DNA of 64,000 bases from Topomyia yanbarensis (lineage: Eukaryota; Arthropoda; Insecta; Diptera; Culicidae). Each line of letters starts with the position of its first letter. The first letter of the stretch is position 1. Both the position numbers and the translations under genes were made by a program. The notes beneath the pieces were generated by a model. That model was not told the DNA's origin and did no database searches. It saw nothing but the letters and a program-made list of their open reading frames with translations. The stretch is taken from positions 398,801,037 to 398,865,036 of the forward strand of contig NC_080672.1 of NCBI RefSeq assembly GCF_030247195.1, written 5' to 3'. Shown here in pieces: positions 34,301 through 44,568 of the stretch.

Positions 34301-35013
34301 GGATCATTGACACCCTGCCCTCAGACCATTACTTCATCGTTTCGGATAGTCTCAGCTCCATTGAGGCCATCCGTGCGGCGAAGCCTGGAAAGCACTCACC
34401 GTATTTCCTGGGGAAAATACGGGAATATCTGAGTGCTTTATCTGAAAAATCTTACCAGATTACCTTGGTTTGGGTCCCGTCACATTGTTCTATTGCGGGC
34501 AATGAGAAGGCGGACTCTTTAGCCAAGGTGGGCGCAATAGAAGGCGACACTTACGAAAGACCAATTTGCTTCAACGAATTTTTCAGTATCTCTCGTCAGA
34601 GGACGCTCGATAGTTGGCAAACCTCATGGAGCAATGGGCATCTGGGACGGTGGCTACATTCCATTATCCCGAAGGTATCAACGAATGCTTGGTTTAAGGG
34701 GTTGGATGTGAACCGGGACTTTATTCGTACGATGTCAAGGATCATGTCCAACCATTACTCGTTTGACGCGCATCTCCGTCGTATAGGGCTTGCTGAAAAT
34801 AATCATTGTGTTTGTGAGAACGGCTATCACGACATCGAGCATGTTGTTTGGCTGTGCGCAGAGTACTGTGTTGCCAGGTCCCAACTAATAGATTCCCTTC
34901 GGGCCCGAGGTAGATCACCCTATGTGCCAGTCCGGGACGTCCTGGCAAGCCGTGACCACCCCTATATTTTTCTTATCTATATCTTTTTGAAAACCATTGA
35001 TGTCCAAGTTTAA
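31327..35013 (+). CDS. LINE ORF2: endonuclease, reverse transcriptase, RNase H (copy 2)
   Basis: An intact 1228-codon polyprotein with the same role as in copy 1. Approximate residues: endonuclease QWNCRS (16-21), Glu in CETWL (45), GDFNSHG (141-147), SDH (216-218); RT FLDIKGAFD (569-577), GLPQGSCLSP (626-635), LADD (658-661); RNase H Asp950 (YTDGS), Glu983 (AELAAI), Asp1007 (SDSLSS), Asp1062 (KAD); C-terminal Cys/His motif CVCENGYHDIEH (1161-1172) with Cys1177. The usual catalytic residues are present. The start overlaps the ORF1 stop by eight bases. Confidence 0.93.
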   Translation: MANLLDGIRDLITVLQWNCRSIIPKIDSLKHSLNYNHCDAFSLCETWLTSNINLNFHDFNIIRLDREDSYGGVLLGIKKCYSFNRINLPSTPGIEVVACQTTIKGKDLCIASIYIPPRAMMGYRRFSNVIEHLPSPRLLLGDFNSHGTGWGCLYDDNRSSTIQDLCDNFNMTILNTGEMTRIPRPPAQASALDISLCSTSLRLDCKWKVISDPHGSDHLPIVIAITTGSRPSTPINVPYDLTRNIDWKSYAAEISKTIDSTQILPPEEEYKFLSNSILDSAIQTQTKRVPDVNTQKRSPNPWWDKECSDVYAEKAAAYKTFRNDGLVASYRVYAILEKRMKNLMKAKKRSYWRRFVDGLTRETSMSTLWGTARRMRNRNSTNESVEYSNRWIFDFAKKVCPDSAPAQKIYRAASPYNTANETPFTMVEFSLALLSCNNKAPGPDRIKFNLLKNLPDSAKRRLLNLFNRFLEGNIVPHDWRQVRVIAIQKPGKPASDHNSYRPIAMLSCIRKLFEKMILFRLDNWVETNGLLSDTQFGFRKGKGTNDCLALLSTEIQMAYANKEQMASVFLDIKGAFDSVSINILYEKLHQHGLSPILNNFLLNLLSEKQMHFSHGDLSTSRFSYMGLPQGSCLSPLLYNFYVNDIDECLVNSCTLRQLADDGVVSITGPKAVDLQGPLQDTLDNLSAWALQLGIEFSTEKTELVVFSRKREPAQLQLQLMDQTIAQASTFKYLGVWFDSKGTWGCHIRYLKQKCQQRINFFRTITGTWWGAHPGDLIRLYQTTILSVLEYGCFCFRSAANIHFIKLERIQYRCLRIALGCMHSTHTMSLEVLAGVLPLKNRFWDLSYRLLIRCDILNPLVIANCERLVELNSQTRFMSLYFDYMAQNINSSTYNVNRAHLLDTSDPTVFFDTSMKEEICGIPDHIRPQVVPNIFYNKYHQVDCAKMFYTDGSILDGSTGFGIFNENLAASFKLNDPASIYVAELAAIQYTLGIIDTLPSDHYFIVSDSLSSIEAIRAAKPGKHSPYFLGKIREYLSALSEKSYQITLVWVPSHCSIAGNEKADSLAKVGAIEGDTYERPICFNEFFSISRQRTLDSWQTSWSNGHLGRWLHSIIPKVSTNAWFKGLDVNRDFIRTMSRIMSNHYSFDAHLRRIGLAENNHCVCENGYHDIEHVVWLCAEYCVARSQLIDSLRARGRSPYVPVRDVLASRDHPYIFLIYIFLKTIDVQV

Positions 35014-35480
35014 TACATTTTACCCTCTCTCATTCACAGTAGAATCTCACCAACCTATCCCTGTATCTACAATATGGCATTGCTTCACGAGTCTTCGGTG
35101 CACACTCTTCTTGATAACCGTCTATCCAGAACATCATGACATACCGCACATGCAGATGATATAGAGTGCCAATAATTATCCGAAATATCGACCCTCCCCT
35201 CGCCCCTGCGATTACAGGCTGGAAACTACAACACTACAACAAAGTGTGCATATCCGCCACAATGATCAATCAGCAAACGACGATGTCAATTACACAATAT
35301 GTATCCCACTTCCTACCTTTGTCCTTTACTTACATAAGAGGGGAGCAAGCCGCCCCTAAATACGGCTTTCCCTTCCCCCACTAACATGTGACATGTAATA
35401 TAAAAAAAAAATGAATTATCGGCCTCGTTAAGCTACAGCATTTGGGCCTAAATAAACGTATTTTAAGATAAAAAAAAAGA
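35014..35480 (+). other. 3' UTR of LINE copy 2
   Basis: 467 bases from the ORF2 stop to the A-rich tail. It contains an internal A run near 35403 and a terminal AATAAA followed by an A9 run at 35470-35478. Confidence 0.75.
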
Positions 35481-35735
35481 TACAGGAAATATTAATCTTA
35501 TATTCACATTTCATAACTATAAGACACATAAAACTCAATTCTATAACAATACGCACATACAACTTAGGTGTGTGCATACATAGTTTATACAGTTGACACA
35601 TAGAAGGTATGTGTGCGCGTGATAACATTAGCATTTCTTCTTCATATAGATTTTAAGTGGTTTGAAGCACACGTTTGGATTTTTTTCGGTGTACTGACTC
35701 CATTCAGAATTCCGAATAATATTCTGAATGGTTTT

Positions 35736-37930
35736 ATTGAAAAATGGTTACAGGCTGCGTCCGATCTAGAAAGGTAAGAAATCGTGGCTTTAGGCAATGC
35801 ATTTGCCGGAATTACACCACTTGACATGTGAACATTTGTGGAGGAGACAAATAGTTCCCGTTCTGCACGTCGCCGAATTATGGGAACTGATTAATCGCCC
35901 GCAAAATATTCAAAATAAAACTGAAAACCAGAAAAAAAAACAATCAATAATTGAATACTGCACCGCGACGATATAGAAGGAAAAATTACAGTTTACATGG
36001 TATTAACATTTAAAAGCGATTCGAACCAAGTTTCTCGCATTATGGTCAAATGAAAAATCCAAGTCCGTGTAAACAAGCTCTCTAAACTGTCAAAAAAGTG
36101 AGGTTAAGCATTTTCATGCATTGCTCTATAAAATTTGACAGTTGAAATTCACTCAGTTTCATTGAATTCATTAATGAACGTTATACCGCAATTCACCACT
36201 TCATTTGCAGTGTTGCCGATAACTTAATCTGAAATATGTTAAACAGTGCTGCCGAAACGAATATTTCGTGTCCCACAATTCTTGCATTGGTGAAAAAAAT
36301 ATTCAACATTCTTGCATTCTTTAATTTTTAAAAAAATCATAGCAAAATCAGGAAAAGTTTTAAAAATATCTTTTCAACGGATTTGTTCTTAAAAATGTGA
36401 ACTCTTTTGATAAAAATTAAGAAAAATAGGGGTTAGGTCTGACAAGAAAGGTCTATTGTTCAAGATCACGTAGCAGTTTTCAATGTAGACAGCTTTTAAT
36501 GGATGCTTGCTTTATAAACTTTGCCGCATGTCTTTTGAATCATTCGATGCTCGCATGCAAAACGAGCAACATCTTGGCTATAGCGTCCGGTCGCTATAAA
36601 AAACGATAGACGCTATGGATTTTCGGCAGCGGCGACATTTACTCGTACACAGTTAAACCGTTTACGAACTTTTCGGGTGCTAGCACGGTGTACACAAAAT
36701 GATTTGCAAAGTCGGTGGTTGGAACGGTTTTGGATGGAGTACAATACTTCAGGGTGCTGCTTGGGCTTTTGCATTTGAAAAAAATAATTTATTTTTATGC
36801 TTGTGTGTGCGTTGGGTTGACGATGTTTTCGGCGGTTTATAGGTACGTTGAGTAATGATCCTTTTGAAACACACTTTTCATATGTCGGATATATGTGATG
36901 CGTTTTTATCACTAAGGCATCTGACACATGCTTCTGCAGGCATTTTGAAAGCACAGGTGGACTCAATTCGATTTGCGCCTACAGAAAGGCGGGGGATAGG
37001 TAGAGATTTTGTGGGACGAGGAAACTGAGTTATGTTAGAGCAGTTTAAATTTCGATTTGTTTTCAAAAAGTTGCAAAGCAATAGATTCTTGGTAGTCAAC
37101 CCAAAAGTAATGCCATCTGATCGAGAGGAAGCACTGATTGGTTTTTATCACAGGTTTGCAGTAGTCTTTTATATAGAACGAATTTCATAGGGCGCGTTTA
37201 GCAGTGTACTTTTTTATATGGGAGTTTTTTTTCAGTTTGAGTTTCCCCACTTTATCTAGTCTGTGTAGCTGTCCTGTTCAATGTATTTGAAACGCAGTTC
37301 TGAACGTGATGGCAGATCCTACCAGGAAAAACCGAATTCTTGGTGCCTGGTTAGAATCGAATATGGGTGTGACTTTCGCGACAATTAATGTTATCTATAT
37401 AACGTAGGGTGCTCTATACCGTTAGTCTTGTTTTGGACCAACTGTCTTAAGAGAGTTAATCTAAATCATTCTAAAACTCCGATCTGGCTGGATTGTTTAG
37501 TGTTATGAATATTTCGATTAATTTGTTCTATTCCGTGCCGATAGCAAACAATATTTAAAGTGACAAAAGATGCAGCGTTTTCACCTATTAAAGAATCAAT
37601 TTTTTCGCAAGCAAGAAAAATTTCTTCCATGATTATCAAATGAGAATCCGATGAATATAGTTGTACAGGATGGTTGAAAAGTGCATTTAAACTGTTCACA
37701 TAAAGTAGCAAAAATCGAAATTAGCGAAAAAATGGTTTTAATAAAATCTCCATAGAAATTTCTGCATAGCCCAGTGTGTCCATACATGAAGATGATACTC
37801 AAAACAATGCATTACGCATGTTGTATAACTACCATCGTCCCTGCTCTTACCAGATCCATTTCATAGTATTAAAAACAAAATTAGAAAAACTAAAAACGAA
37901 AAAATCTATCAAGTTAGAACTATCACTTAC
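35736..37930 (-). other. Probable RGK intron, part after the P-loop exon
   Basis: This follows the GTAAGT donor of the exon at 37931-38025. The following exon must begin with two bases completing a codon that starts with G. I searched by eye for the switch and NKxD motifs on the minus strand and did not find them. The stretch includes the 25030-type repeat at 36535-36595. Confidence 0.5.
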
Positions 37931-38025
37931 CTATGCTAGTATCGTAGGCATGCAGATACTCCGATGTCATAAACTGCGACACTAATGAGCTTTTCCCGAC
38001 AGCAGCACCACCCAGCATCAGCACT
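37931..38025 (-). CDS. RGK-family small GTPase, exon with P-loop (partial gene)
   Basis: The exon is bounded by a TGCTGCAG acceptor and a G|GTAAGT donor. It is 95 nt: one base completing a Lys codon with the previous exon, 31 codons, then one base. It reads VLMLGGAAVGKSSLVSQF, then MTSEYLHAYDTSI. GGAAVGKS is the G1 phosphate-binding loop (GxxxxGKS), and the following segment is the helix and start of switch I. RGK proteins (Rad, Gem/Kir, Rem) bind guanine nucleotides and inhibit voltage-gated calcium channels through the beta subunit; this role is family knowledge. The rest of the G domain was not found in the window. Confidence 0.85.
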
Positions 38026-38263
38026 CTGCAGCACAACAGGGTCACCACCGGAAGTGTCAGCGTTGCATTTCAGGCACGTACCGGCGGACAGAAGTAGTAC
38101 GATGCATGTTTTGGACCGCAGCCGAACGAAATTGAATCATCAGGATGAAACGAAACGAGTAAATTAGCACGCGTGAAAGTGTTGAACTGTGATGGAAGTT
38201 GTTCCAAGCCCGAGTTGAATAATTTTAACATGCGGACGTCCTGGATTTATCGATGATACTCAC

Positions 38264-38374
38264 TTGTATGGTCCAGAAGCTGGGTTTGATGTACTGCTTT
38301 CTCTGCTGGAAGCCAGGCTACAGGTTGCGGACGTCCGGGCGGATCCTGCTCCTACTGCTGTCAGATGTTCGGTG
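38264..38374 (-). CDS. RGK-family small GTPase, Ser-rich linker exon
   Basis: The exon has a polypyrimidine acceptor (TTTGTCTTTCTCCCAG) and a GTGAGT donor. It is 111 nt with the same phase at both ends. It reads TEHLTAVGAGSARTSATC, then SLASSRESSTSNPASGPY: a Ser/Thr/Ala-rich segment of the kind that precedes the G domain in long insect RGK proteins. It joins the P-loop exon across a 238-bp intron to give PYK followed by VLMLGG. No stop is present in the spliced frame. Confidence 0.8.
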
Positions 38375-38514
38375 CTGGGAGAAAGACAAAAATTTTAATT
38401 TATTTTTGAAACCACTGCGCCGGGATAAATTTTATTAATATGTAGATGAAAGTTTATTGCTGGCAGCCTAGACGCATGGCAAACATGATTCAGCTTGTCA
38501 AAAGAGTTGGAATA

Positions 38515-39424
38515 CCGTAAATCGGGGTGACATTGATCACTTTTCGAAGTAATCAGTACATATTTTTAGACGCAACACATTTTTTTCGAGTTTAATATTT
38601 TTAAACCATGTACTGATGTATGGAGAACAAGATGGGATGGTTTTACCTAAAATTGTCCGTTTACTTCTTTTTTTCAAAAATGTTTTCAAGGTGAAGTCCA
38701 TTTTCGTGTTCCGGGGTGACTTTGATAACCTTTATGTTCATCCACATTAAGTTATTGATGTCAATGCGTTTGCTTGTCAATGCTTCAAATGTTTGTTTAA
38801 ACTAATTCTGGAAAGATACTCATTGTTAAATAGATGTTAATTAGCATTATACAAAGTATTTCAATGTACTGTAAAATTCGAACAATCAAAATTCGTATAA
38901 TTTGTGTCCAACTAGAATAAAAGATTCTGAAAACCTTTAAAACTGTTAAAATTGTTTTGTTTCAGTGTTTTATCAATGTACAAAAAATTTCATCCATTTT
39001 AACACGTTGCAATATTGAACAACAATTAATATGTTGCGAATTTTAGCATAAAATAATTTGAAATAATTGCCAACTAGTTTCACAAAAAATGTATTAAAAA
39101 TAAACAAACTCTTAAAACTAAATTTAGCATATCCCAATCTAAAGGAAAATAAAAACTCGCTTGTAATCTTGCTCAAATCTGAGATTTATTTGTTTTATAA
39201 AAAATAGACACTTTACGAAGCTTCGTAAAAATCAGGTAAAGTCAAATTTCGGTTTTTGTAGTTTTTGTACCCAAAAACCCAAAATCAGTATTTTATAAGT
39301 TTAGAGTAAAAATCAATTCAAATTAAAATGATTCGGTAAACTATTCTGGTTTAATAAGCGATCTACGAAAAAAGTTTCGAGTGATCAAAGTCACCCCGAT
39401 GATCAAAGTCACCCCGGTTTACGG
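38515..39424. mobile_element. MITE with CCGTAAATCGGGGTGAC termini, TA duplication
   Basis: The left end CCGTAAATCGGGGTGAC and right end GTCACCCCGGTTTACGG are inverted. The motif GATCAAAGTCACCCCG is present twice at the right end. TA lies on both sides (38513-38514 and 39425-39426). This 910-bp element lies in the RGK intron between the exons at 38264 and 41101 and has no ORF. Confidence 0.85.
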
Positions 39425-39426
39425 TA

Positions 39427-41098
39427 ACTAATGTTGTTGACTTTTTGATAGGTACGGATTGAAAATATAACCCAAAATCTCTCTTTGAAAAGTTAGTGTC
39501 AACGCCTTGTAGTTGGTGGAATGTGGTATTAAAAATTCCAAGCCAAAAGATGACTTATATTTTATAATTTTCAATTTTCAGTTCCATTATTTCTAGTTAT
39601 AAGCTCAGTCGAGGCAACTTATTTCGCTCAAATCATTCATATATTTCGTTTTTGTCGTAAGTGCCAATTCCTTATTTAAGACTTTTTGGTGGTATCCAAC
39701 GAGGAAAACAGGTCGAAATGATGAGTTAAGCGAAAGCAATTATGTGAAAAAAATTCCCCTAGAGGCAAGATTCAATCCTACAATCTTTGAGACTCTGGCT
39801 CAATGCACAAACCCACGATATCTGTCCCCAATGCGATAATCATGCGTTCTTTCTGCGATGGCATCATAGCCCAGGTTTGTGCATTGGAGAGGAAGGCAAC
39901 AGCTTGCAGGTTTTAATCCTGCCTGGGAATTTTTTTCACGTAAATGCTTTCACTTCACTCACCATTTCAATCTGTTTTCCCTGTTGAATACCACCAAACA
40001 TAAACTTATTTCGACAAGGATGGCGCATTATTTCATCGGGAGCCCTCGGTTAAAAATTACTGTCATATTGGATAGTTCGCACGCTTGATAAAAATTAAAC
40101 TAAGCTATTTGCTCGCGATTGAAAAATCGTCGAACGACATTTGATGCGGAGTGGGTAATATTTACTTTAACAACAATTACAGTTCCTCATTCGTCCTACC
40201 ACGCCACACATATCTGCTAATGGTTGTTCCGACGCAAACTGGTTCTTTATTCCAGTTTTCCATTTCTCTTCAATTTAAGACCATGCTTGTCTTTCGCATG
40301 TTAAGTGATTTACTTTCTACAATTGCTTTGGAATATGTAACAAGAAAGTTTCTTTGTCAAATAAGAAAGTTGGTATAGTGGAGAGTAATTGGCGGAAAAT
40401 GTTTTCACCCTTTAAATTCTAAATTCTTAATTGGGTCATTAAATGCAGAATAAAATTTTCCTTTTATTTCATAAGCCGATAGAGCTCATCTTTCTAAATA
40501 TAACAATGTATATGTTAAACCTTTAAACCTTCAGAATGATTTTTGATTTTCTAAAAAAATGTAAGCACGTCCGCGTTTGACACTATCGATCTTCCTTGAC
40601 AGTGAATTTAGCCACATGGGTTAGCATCTTTGACAGTTATCCCAGCAAAGGGATCAAGGTAGTTCAATAGAAGGTGCGGTCGAGATAATTCAATTTTGCA
40701 AAATAATTATTTGTTATTCTGCGTACAAAAAAAAGTTCAATAACGTGTCTTTATCGTCAGCTGCATCAGAAAAAAAATCGAAAACAGTATATTGCTTAAT
40801 GACCCAATTGGGTCATAGTCATTAAATAAATAATGAAAATCTCAAGGACCTTAGAATAAGAAGAGGTCTGTGTGGCGGTTTGCGTCAAAGATGGAAGGAT
40901 CATGAATTAGTTTTATACGAATACGTTATGCGAATATGTAAATAGGTCCTTTCTTGAAACTATCGGTCTCACTTGACAATGGTTTCGGCCACATTGTTTA
41001 CCATTTTTGACAGGCGAAATACACGAGGAACAAAATCCCGCGATCAAACACTTGCATGCAGGCTACAGCCTTAAGAATTTGAGTATGAGTTACCACCA
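39427..41098 (-). other. Intronic stretch, nothing recognised
   Basis: Inferred intron of the RGK gene. Short frames only. Similar phrases near 40570-40630 and 40930-41010 ('tatcgatcttccttgacag', 'tatcggtctcacttgacaa', each followed by 'gccacat') suggest a short internal duplication. Confidence 0.4.
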
Positions 41099-41100
41099 AC

Positions 41101-41250
41101 CTGGAATTGGAACTGGCGACACTGTTGTTGGACTTGCTCCGACGACTCTTGAGTGAATCACCCCGATTGATGACTCCTTTGCCGGTGATCGAGAAATGCC
41201 TTAGTCTGTAGTATTCCTCCTCGACGCCGGTGTTAGGCATCGATGCCACT
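41101..41250 (-). CDS. RGK-family small GTPase, N-terminal exon
   Basis: The exon is bounded by a CCAATTTCAG acceptor and a CAG|GTTGGT donor. It is 150 nt: one base, 49 codons, two bases. It reads VASMPNTGVEEEYYRLRHFS, then ITGKGVINRGDSLKSRRSKS and NNSVASSNS. The KGVxNRGDSxxSRRS pattern is what I associate with the region just before the G domain of RGK proteins. Together with the P-loop exon it supports that family. The basic Ser-rich motif is a plausible phosphorylation site. Phase matches both neighbouring exons. Confidence 0.85.
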
Positions 41251-41469
41251 CTGAAATTGGAAAACAAAATATAATTTATTAAAGGGTATTTAACGTCATT
41301 GCCTCAACTGCAGTATTTAAAACGTGAAAATATCTATTTGAGAAAGTATGCAATATTTATTCCCAAAAGGGAAAAATTGTATAAAACTTTTTTTTCGTAA
41401 TTGCACATCACCTCACTTAAATTAAACTTGGTTTTTTCCTATTTTATGTCGACTATGTTAGTCACATTT

Positions 41470-41990
41470 TCTTTTTTACATTTTGACGACATTCAATTAG
41501 CTAGAGATTACTGGGTAGGGAAAGTTATGAAACTTAGAGCCATAGTACTCAAGTGAGAGCAAGGATGTGAAGTAAACAGATCGCAAAACTAGAAGTGGCA
41601 GAGTCATTTGAACAGGCTTAATATCGTACGGGCTTAATTTTTGTCTTCTGTTAATGAGGGTCGAGCTTAGGCAGAATAACTACGAATCACCCGAGTTCAC
41701 TAACATGTGTCCTGATAAAGGTAGACGTATCTATCTTTACCGTGACAACCGACAAAAATTAAGCCACGCAAGATCACCACTGAAAACCTGTCGACGATTA
41801 GCATCAATAACAGAAGACAAAGATTAAGCCCGTACGATATTAAGCCTGTTCTAATGACCCTGCCAGTTCTAGTTTTCCGATCTGTTTACTTCACATCCTT
41901 GCTCTCACTTGAGTACTATGGCTCTAAGTTTCATAACTTTCCCTACCCAGTAATCTCTAGTTGATTGCATGTCGTTAAAATGTTAAAAAA
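41470..41990. repeat. Repeat family R8, palindromic copy
   Basis: Two inverted arms, about 41473-41640 and 41815-41987, share 'agagattactgggtaggg', 'gagtactatgg' and 'taagcccgtacgatatta' type blocks around a central spacer. The right arm plus spacer, reversed where needed, matches the copies at 8155-8475 and 8940-9205. This suggests the complete element is a foldback of about 0.5 kb. Confidence 0.8.
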
Positions 41991-42390
41991 AAATTAAATT
42001 TGGTTTTCGTGTCTCGAATTCATCTCATAAGTAACAACCACCATCTTGGGGCCAAGTTAGATGAAGTATATAAACTAGTACGAACTAGTGAACGAACGAA
42101 ATTGAGTTCTACAAGATGACGATACGAATGAACTCATGATGAATGAGGTTCATATTTGACCATTCGCTCGATAGTTTGTTTATTTAGGGTGACCTGCAGC
42201 CGAATTCCGAGCGTATGAGAAATCGATCAAAAATGTCTTCAAGAAAATAAATTCTAGAAATGTCTTTTTCTTCAAAAGATTCTCTTCTCTTCCCATCGAA
42301 TTCCGAAAATTTAAAGAGAAAGAGAAAATGAAAATATTAGGCAAAGAGAAAATGTAGTTCAACTATCCTCCGCCATGTCTTTTATCGTAT

Positions 42391-42546
42391 AATTAGGTTG
42401 CGCACGCTGACGAAGGCGACATAAAATAGACTTCTATTGTGTGCCGTGTTTACAAACATTGCTTCACAGATTAATGGCAATGTTGGTAAACACGGCTCAC
42501 AGTAAACTTCAGTAACCGTCGACTTCGTCAGCATGCACAAGCTAAT
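42391..42546. mobile_element. Small foldback MITE family M5, complete copy
   Basis: The outer arms, GCGCACGCTGACGAAGGCGAC and its inverted partner GTCGACTTCGTCAGCATGCAC, flank an inner palindrome with 'ccgtgtttacaaacattg' and 'caatgttggtaaacacgg'. A truncated copy lies at 47515-47630. Confidence 0.75.
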
Positions 42547-42598
42547 ATCTAACTGATACATATATAATCGATCAACAGATTTTTTTCTAGACATAGTA

Positions 42599-42785
42599 CA
42601 GTCGTGATTCGCTGGTTGGACACTTTTTAACTGGACCGCTTTTTAGTTGGACCTCCGCTGAATAGATGCAATTACACTACTAACATCTCCTTTGGAAGGT
42701 TTTTGACATCTGTCACGTCGGTCCAACTAACGAATCAAATTCGTTAGTTGGACAGAGGTGTGGCCCAACCAGCGAATCCCGACTG
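42599..42785. mobile_element. MITE family M2, short copy
   Basis: The ends CAGTCGTGATTCGCTGGTTGG and CCAACCAGCGAATCCCGACTG are inverted, with TA on both sides (42597-42598 and 42786-42787). The 187-bp interior matches part of the 278-bp copy at 50590-50867 and seems to be an internal-deletion version. CAGT ends with TA duplications suggest the pogo/Tigger branch of Tc1/mariner. Confidence 0.85.
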
Positions 42786-42935
42786 TACTTTAAAAGTCTA
42801 TCTGGAAAAGCTACATTATAATGAAAATAACATTTTTATGTGAATTGGGCAATACTTAAAACTGTAAATGAAGGTTTCGAAACACAACAAAATCATCTAA
42901 AGATTTTGATTCTACGATGTTGTTTGCCCAAACTA

Positions 42936-43260
42936 CACTGATAAAAATATAACAGTAACATCTATTAATTTTACACATAGATTTTTGCAATTAGCGGCTG
43001 CATATGCATACTATTTACTCGCACATAGATCTGATGAGAAAAATATCAATACATACTATTTTTGCATTGACATTTTATAACTTCGGCACATAAAACATGA
43101 GTCTATAGTGTCACGTACATATAATTTATGTGTAAACTTGTTGAATTCTACAGTTTGCACTTAAAATTTATATTTTGCGCTTGATGAATATACTCTTTTT
43201 GCGCATATAATTGCTAAGTGCGGGTAACAAATGGATTGTACAGTCAGATTATTTTGAGTG
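42936..43260. mobile_element. MITE related to the one holding LINE copy 2
   Basis: It begins CACTGATAAAAAT and ends ATTATTTTGAGTG, with TA on each side. It shares an extended block (acacatagatttttgcaat) with 29391-29513. About 325 bp, no ORF. Confidence 0.7.
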
Positions 43261-43962
43261 TATGGTAAATAATACAACGGACGCAACAGTATTTTTGTTT
43301 ATTAAATTTTCAACTGTCGCCCTCTACGCCTAATACAAATGGGGGCAATACTTCTTTTTTTAATTTTGCACATGGAAAATCCAAATACTTTGTTTTGCTT
43401 CCAGCACAGGGGTGATTTTTTTTCGCAATTTTTTATTATGTATTATCAAGCTGTAACTAGTTTTACCAATAATAATGATCGCTGTTAAGAAAGCCCTGTC
43501 AAAATCGATGGCAAAACCAGAGTTATTGTGGAACAACGTAAGGGCAATACTTTAATGGTGATAGGTGGGACTGAACAAATAAACATTCATTGTAAGAACG
43601 ATACTTTCATTGAGCCGATACATACAGTAAAACCCAAGGTTATATTAATAATTTTGAACACTTTATGAAGTTTTACGCGTCAATCGTTGGATCATGCAGG
43701 ACACCAAAACAACTGTTTTTAAATCGATATTGTAACTAAATCCGGAAATATTAATTGTTGATTTTCTTAGAATGATGCCACTGCTAGTATAGCCCTTTTC
43801 AGAAAAAATGATGTATTTATGGTACCGCATAAGTTAATAATTTGGTATATATTTAATGAAATGTTCGATTCTCCGTTAATTGTTGTTCCAAAAAATACAT
43901 ATTGTAGCGCTTATAATAAAATCTCACATTGCGGGCGTCTGAAAGGCGCATCAAAAGGTCTG

Positions 43963-44117
43963 TTCCAGTACCAGGAGAAACTGGAAGTACTCCGGAGAAA
44001 ATCGTTCCTGTACTCTCTTCTTCTCCTTTTTCTTCTTCAGGTAGCAAACCGGAGTAAAAAGGAGCAAAGATTTTTTGCTCCTGTTTACTCCGGAGTGACT
44101 TCCGTGTACTGGAACAA
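43963..44117. repeat. Hairpin-forming repeat with CTCCGGAG core arms
   Basis: 'ctgttccagtac' and 'gtactggaaca' face each other, with inner arms 'tactccggag' and 'ctccggagtgac' and a smaller 'ggagcaaag/tttgctcc' pair. This is probably a small foldback element; no flanking duplication was found. Confidence 0.6.
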
Positions 44118-44261
44118 ACCTAAATATAGCCGCAGTTGCTCCGCAAGCAGATTTCAGTGGAACTTTATTTTTCTGCCAGCTGTGTGCTTTTCGAAAGCTT
44201 CAAGGAAAAAGCTGCCTATAAGTTTATATAGGCGGCTGTCACGCGCCTATCTCAATTGAGC

Positions 44262-44520
44262 CAGAGATGCCAGGTACTTTTTTCAAATGTCTGCAACAAT
44301 AATTTTAAATGTCTGGGAAGAACAAAAATGTCAGGAAAGCTAGTGTAACCAAAAGCCTTTATATTCAAAAATCTGCAAATATCTGCAACAAAACTAAAAA
44401 ATCTGCAAATATCTGCAACCAAACTAGAAAATCTGCAAATATCTGCGTCATCGAAAAAATCTGCAGCTTAAATTAAAAGTCTGCGAATTTGCAGACTTGT
44501 CTGCAAATCTGGCATCTCTG
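44262..44520. mobile_element. MITE with CAGAGATGCCAG termini and internal tandem repeats
   Basis: A perfect 12-bp inverted pair, CAGAGATGCCAG (44262-44273) and CTGGCATCTCTG (44509-44520), encloses about three tandem variants of 'aaaatctgcaaatatctgc'. The CAG ends hint at hAT, but no 8-bp duplication was found. Possible relatives lie at 26630-26815 and 62095-62195. Confidence 0.65.
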
Positions 44521-44568
44521 TTTCATATAATCGCATATCGAGCGATTATCCTGCAAAGCACAATATCT

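Larger units (their letters stand above)
29514..35480 (+). mobile_element. I-clade LINE copy 2, near full length
   Basis: The element is bounded by a 14-bp target-site duplication, TACAGGAAATATTA, at 29500-29513 and 35481-35494. Order: 5' UTR (29514-29948), ORF1, ORF2, and 3' UTR with AATAAA near 35452 and a short A-rich tail next to the duplication. It faces the opposite way to copy 1, about 9.2 kb away. ORF2 is intact; ORF1 carries one stop codon. It is inserted in a MITE. Confidence 0.92.
29391..35691. mobile_element. MITE (CACTCAAAA termini) split by LINE copy 2
   Basis: The left part (29391-29513) begins CACTCAAAAAAATG. The right part (35481-35691) ends in TTTTTTTCGGTG. Its left part shares 'ttttacacatagatttttgcaattagcgg'-type sequence with the MITE at 42936-43260. 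The right flank is TA; the left flank TG is one change from TA. Without the LINE the element is about 320 bp, matching the length of the 42936 copy. Confidence 0.7.
29281..35735. repeat. Palindromic repeat split by a MITE and a LINE
   Basis: The left piece (29281-29390) and right piece (35692-35735) together match the uninterrupted copy at 6145-6312. The left piece contains the inner palindrome 'caatcggatt...' and ends at 'ggaatccat'; the right piece resumes at 'ctgactccattcagaattc'. The interrupting DNA is a MITE (29391-35691) that was itself interrupted by a LINE. Confidence 0.7.

Noticed and set aside
35166..35384. Open frame after the LINE copy 2 ORF2
   Set aside because: It lies in the 3' UTR and has no counterpart in copy 1.
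44340..44450. Regularly spaced repeats that superficially resemble an array
   Set aside because: The units are AT-rich tandem variants inside a MITE, without unique spacers; this is not a CRISPR array.
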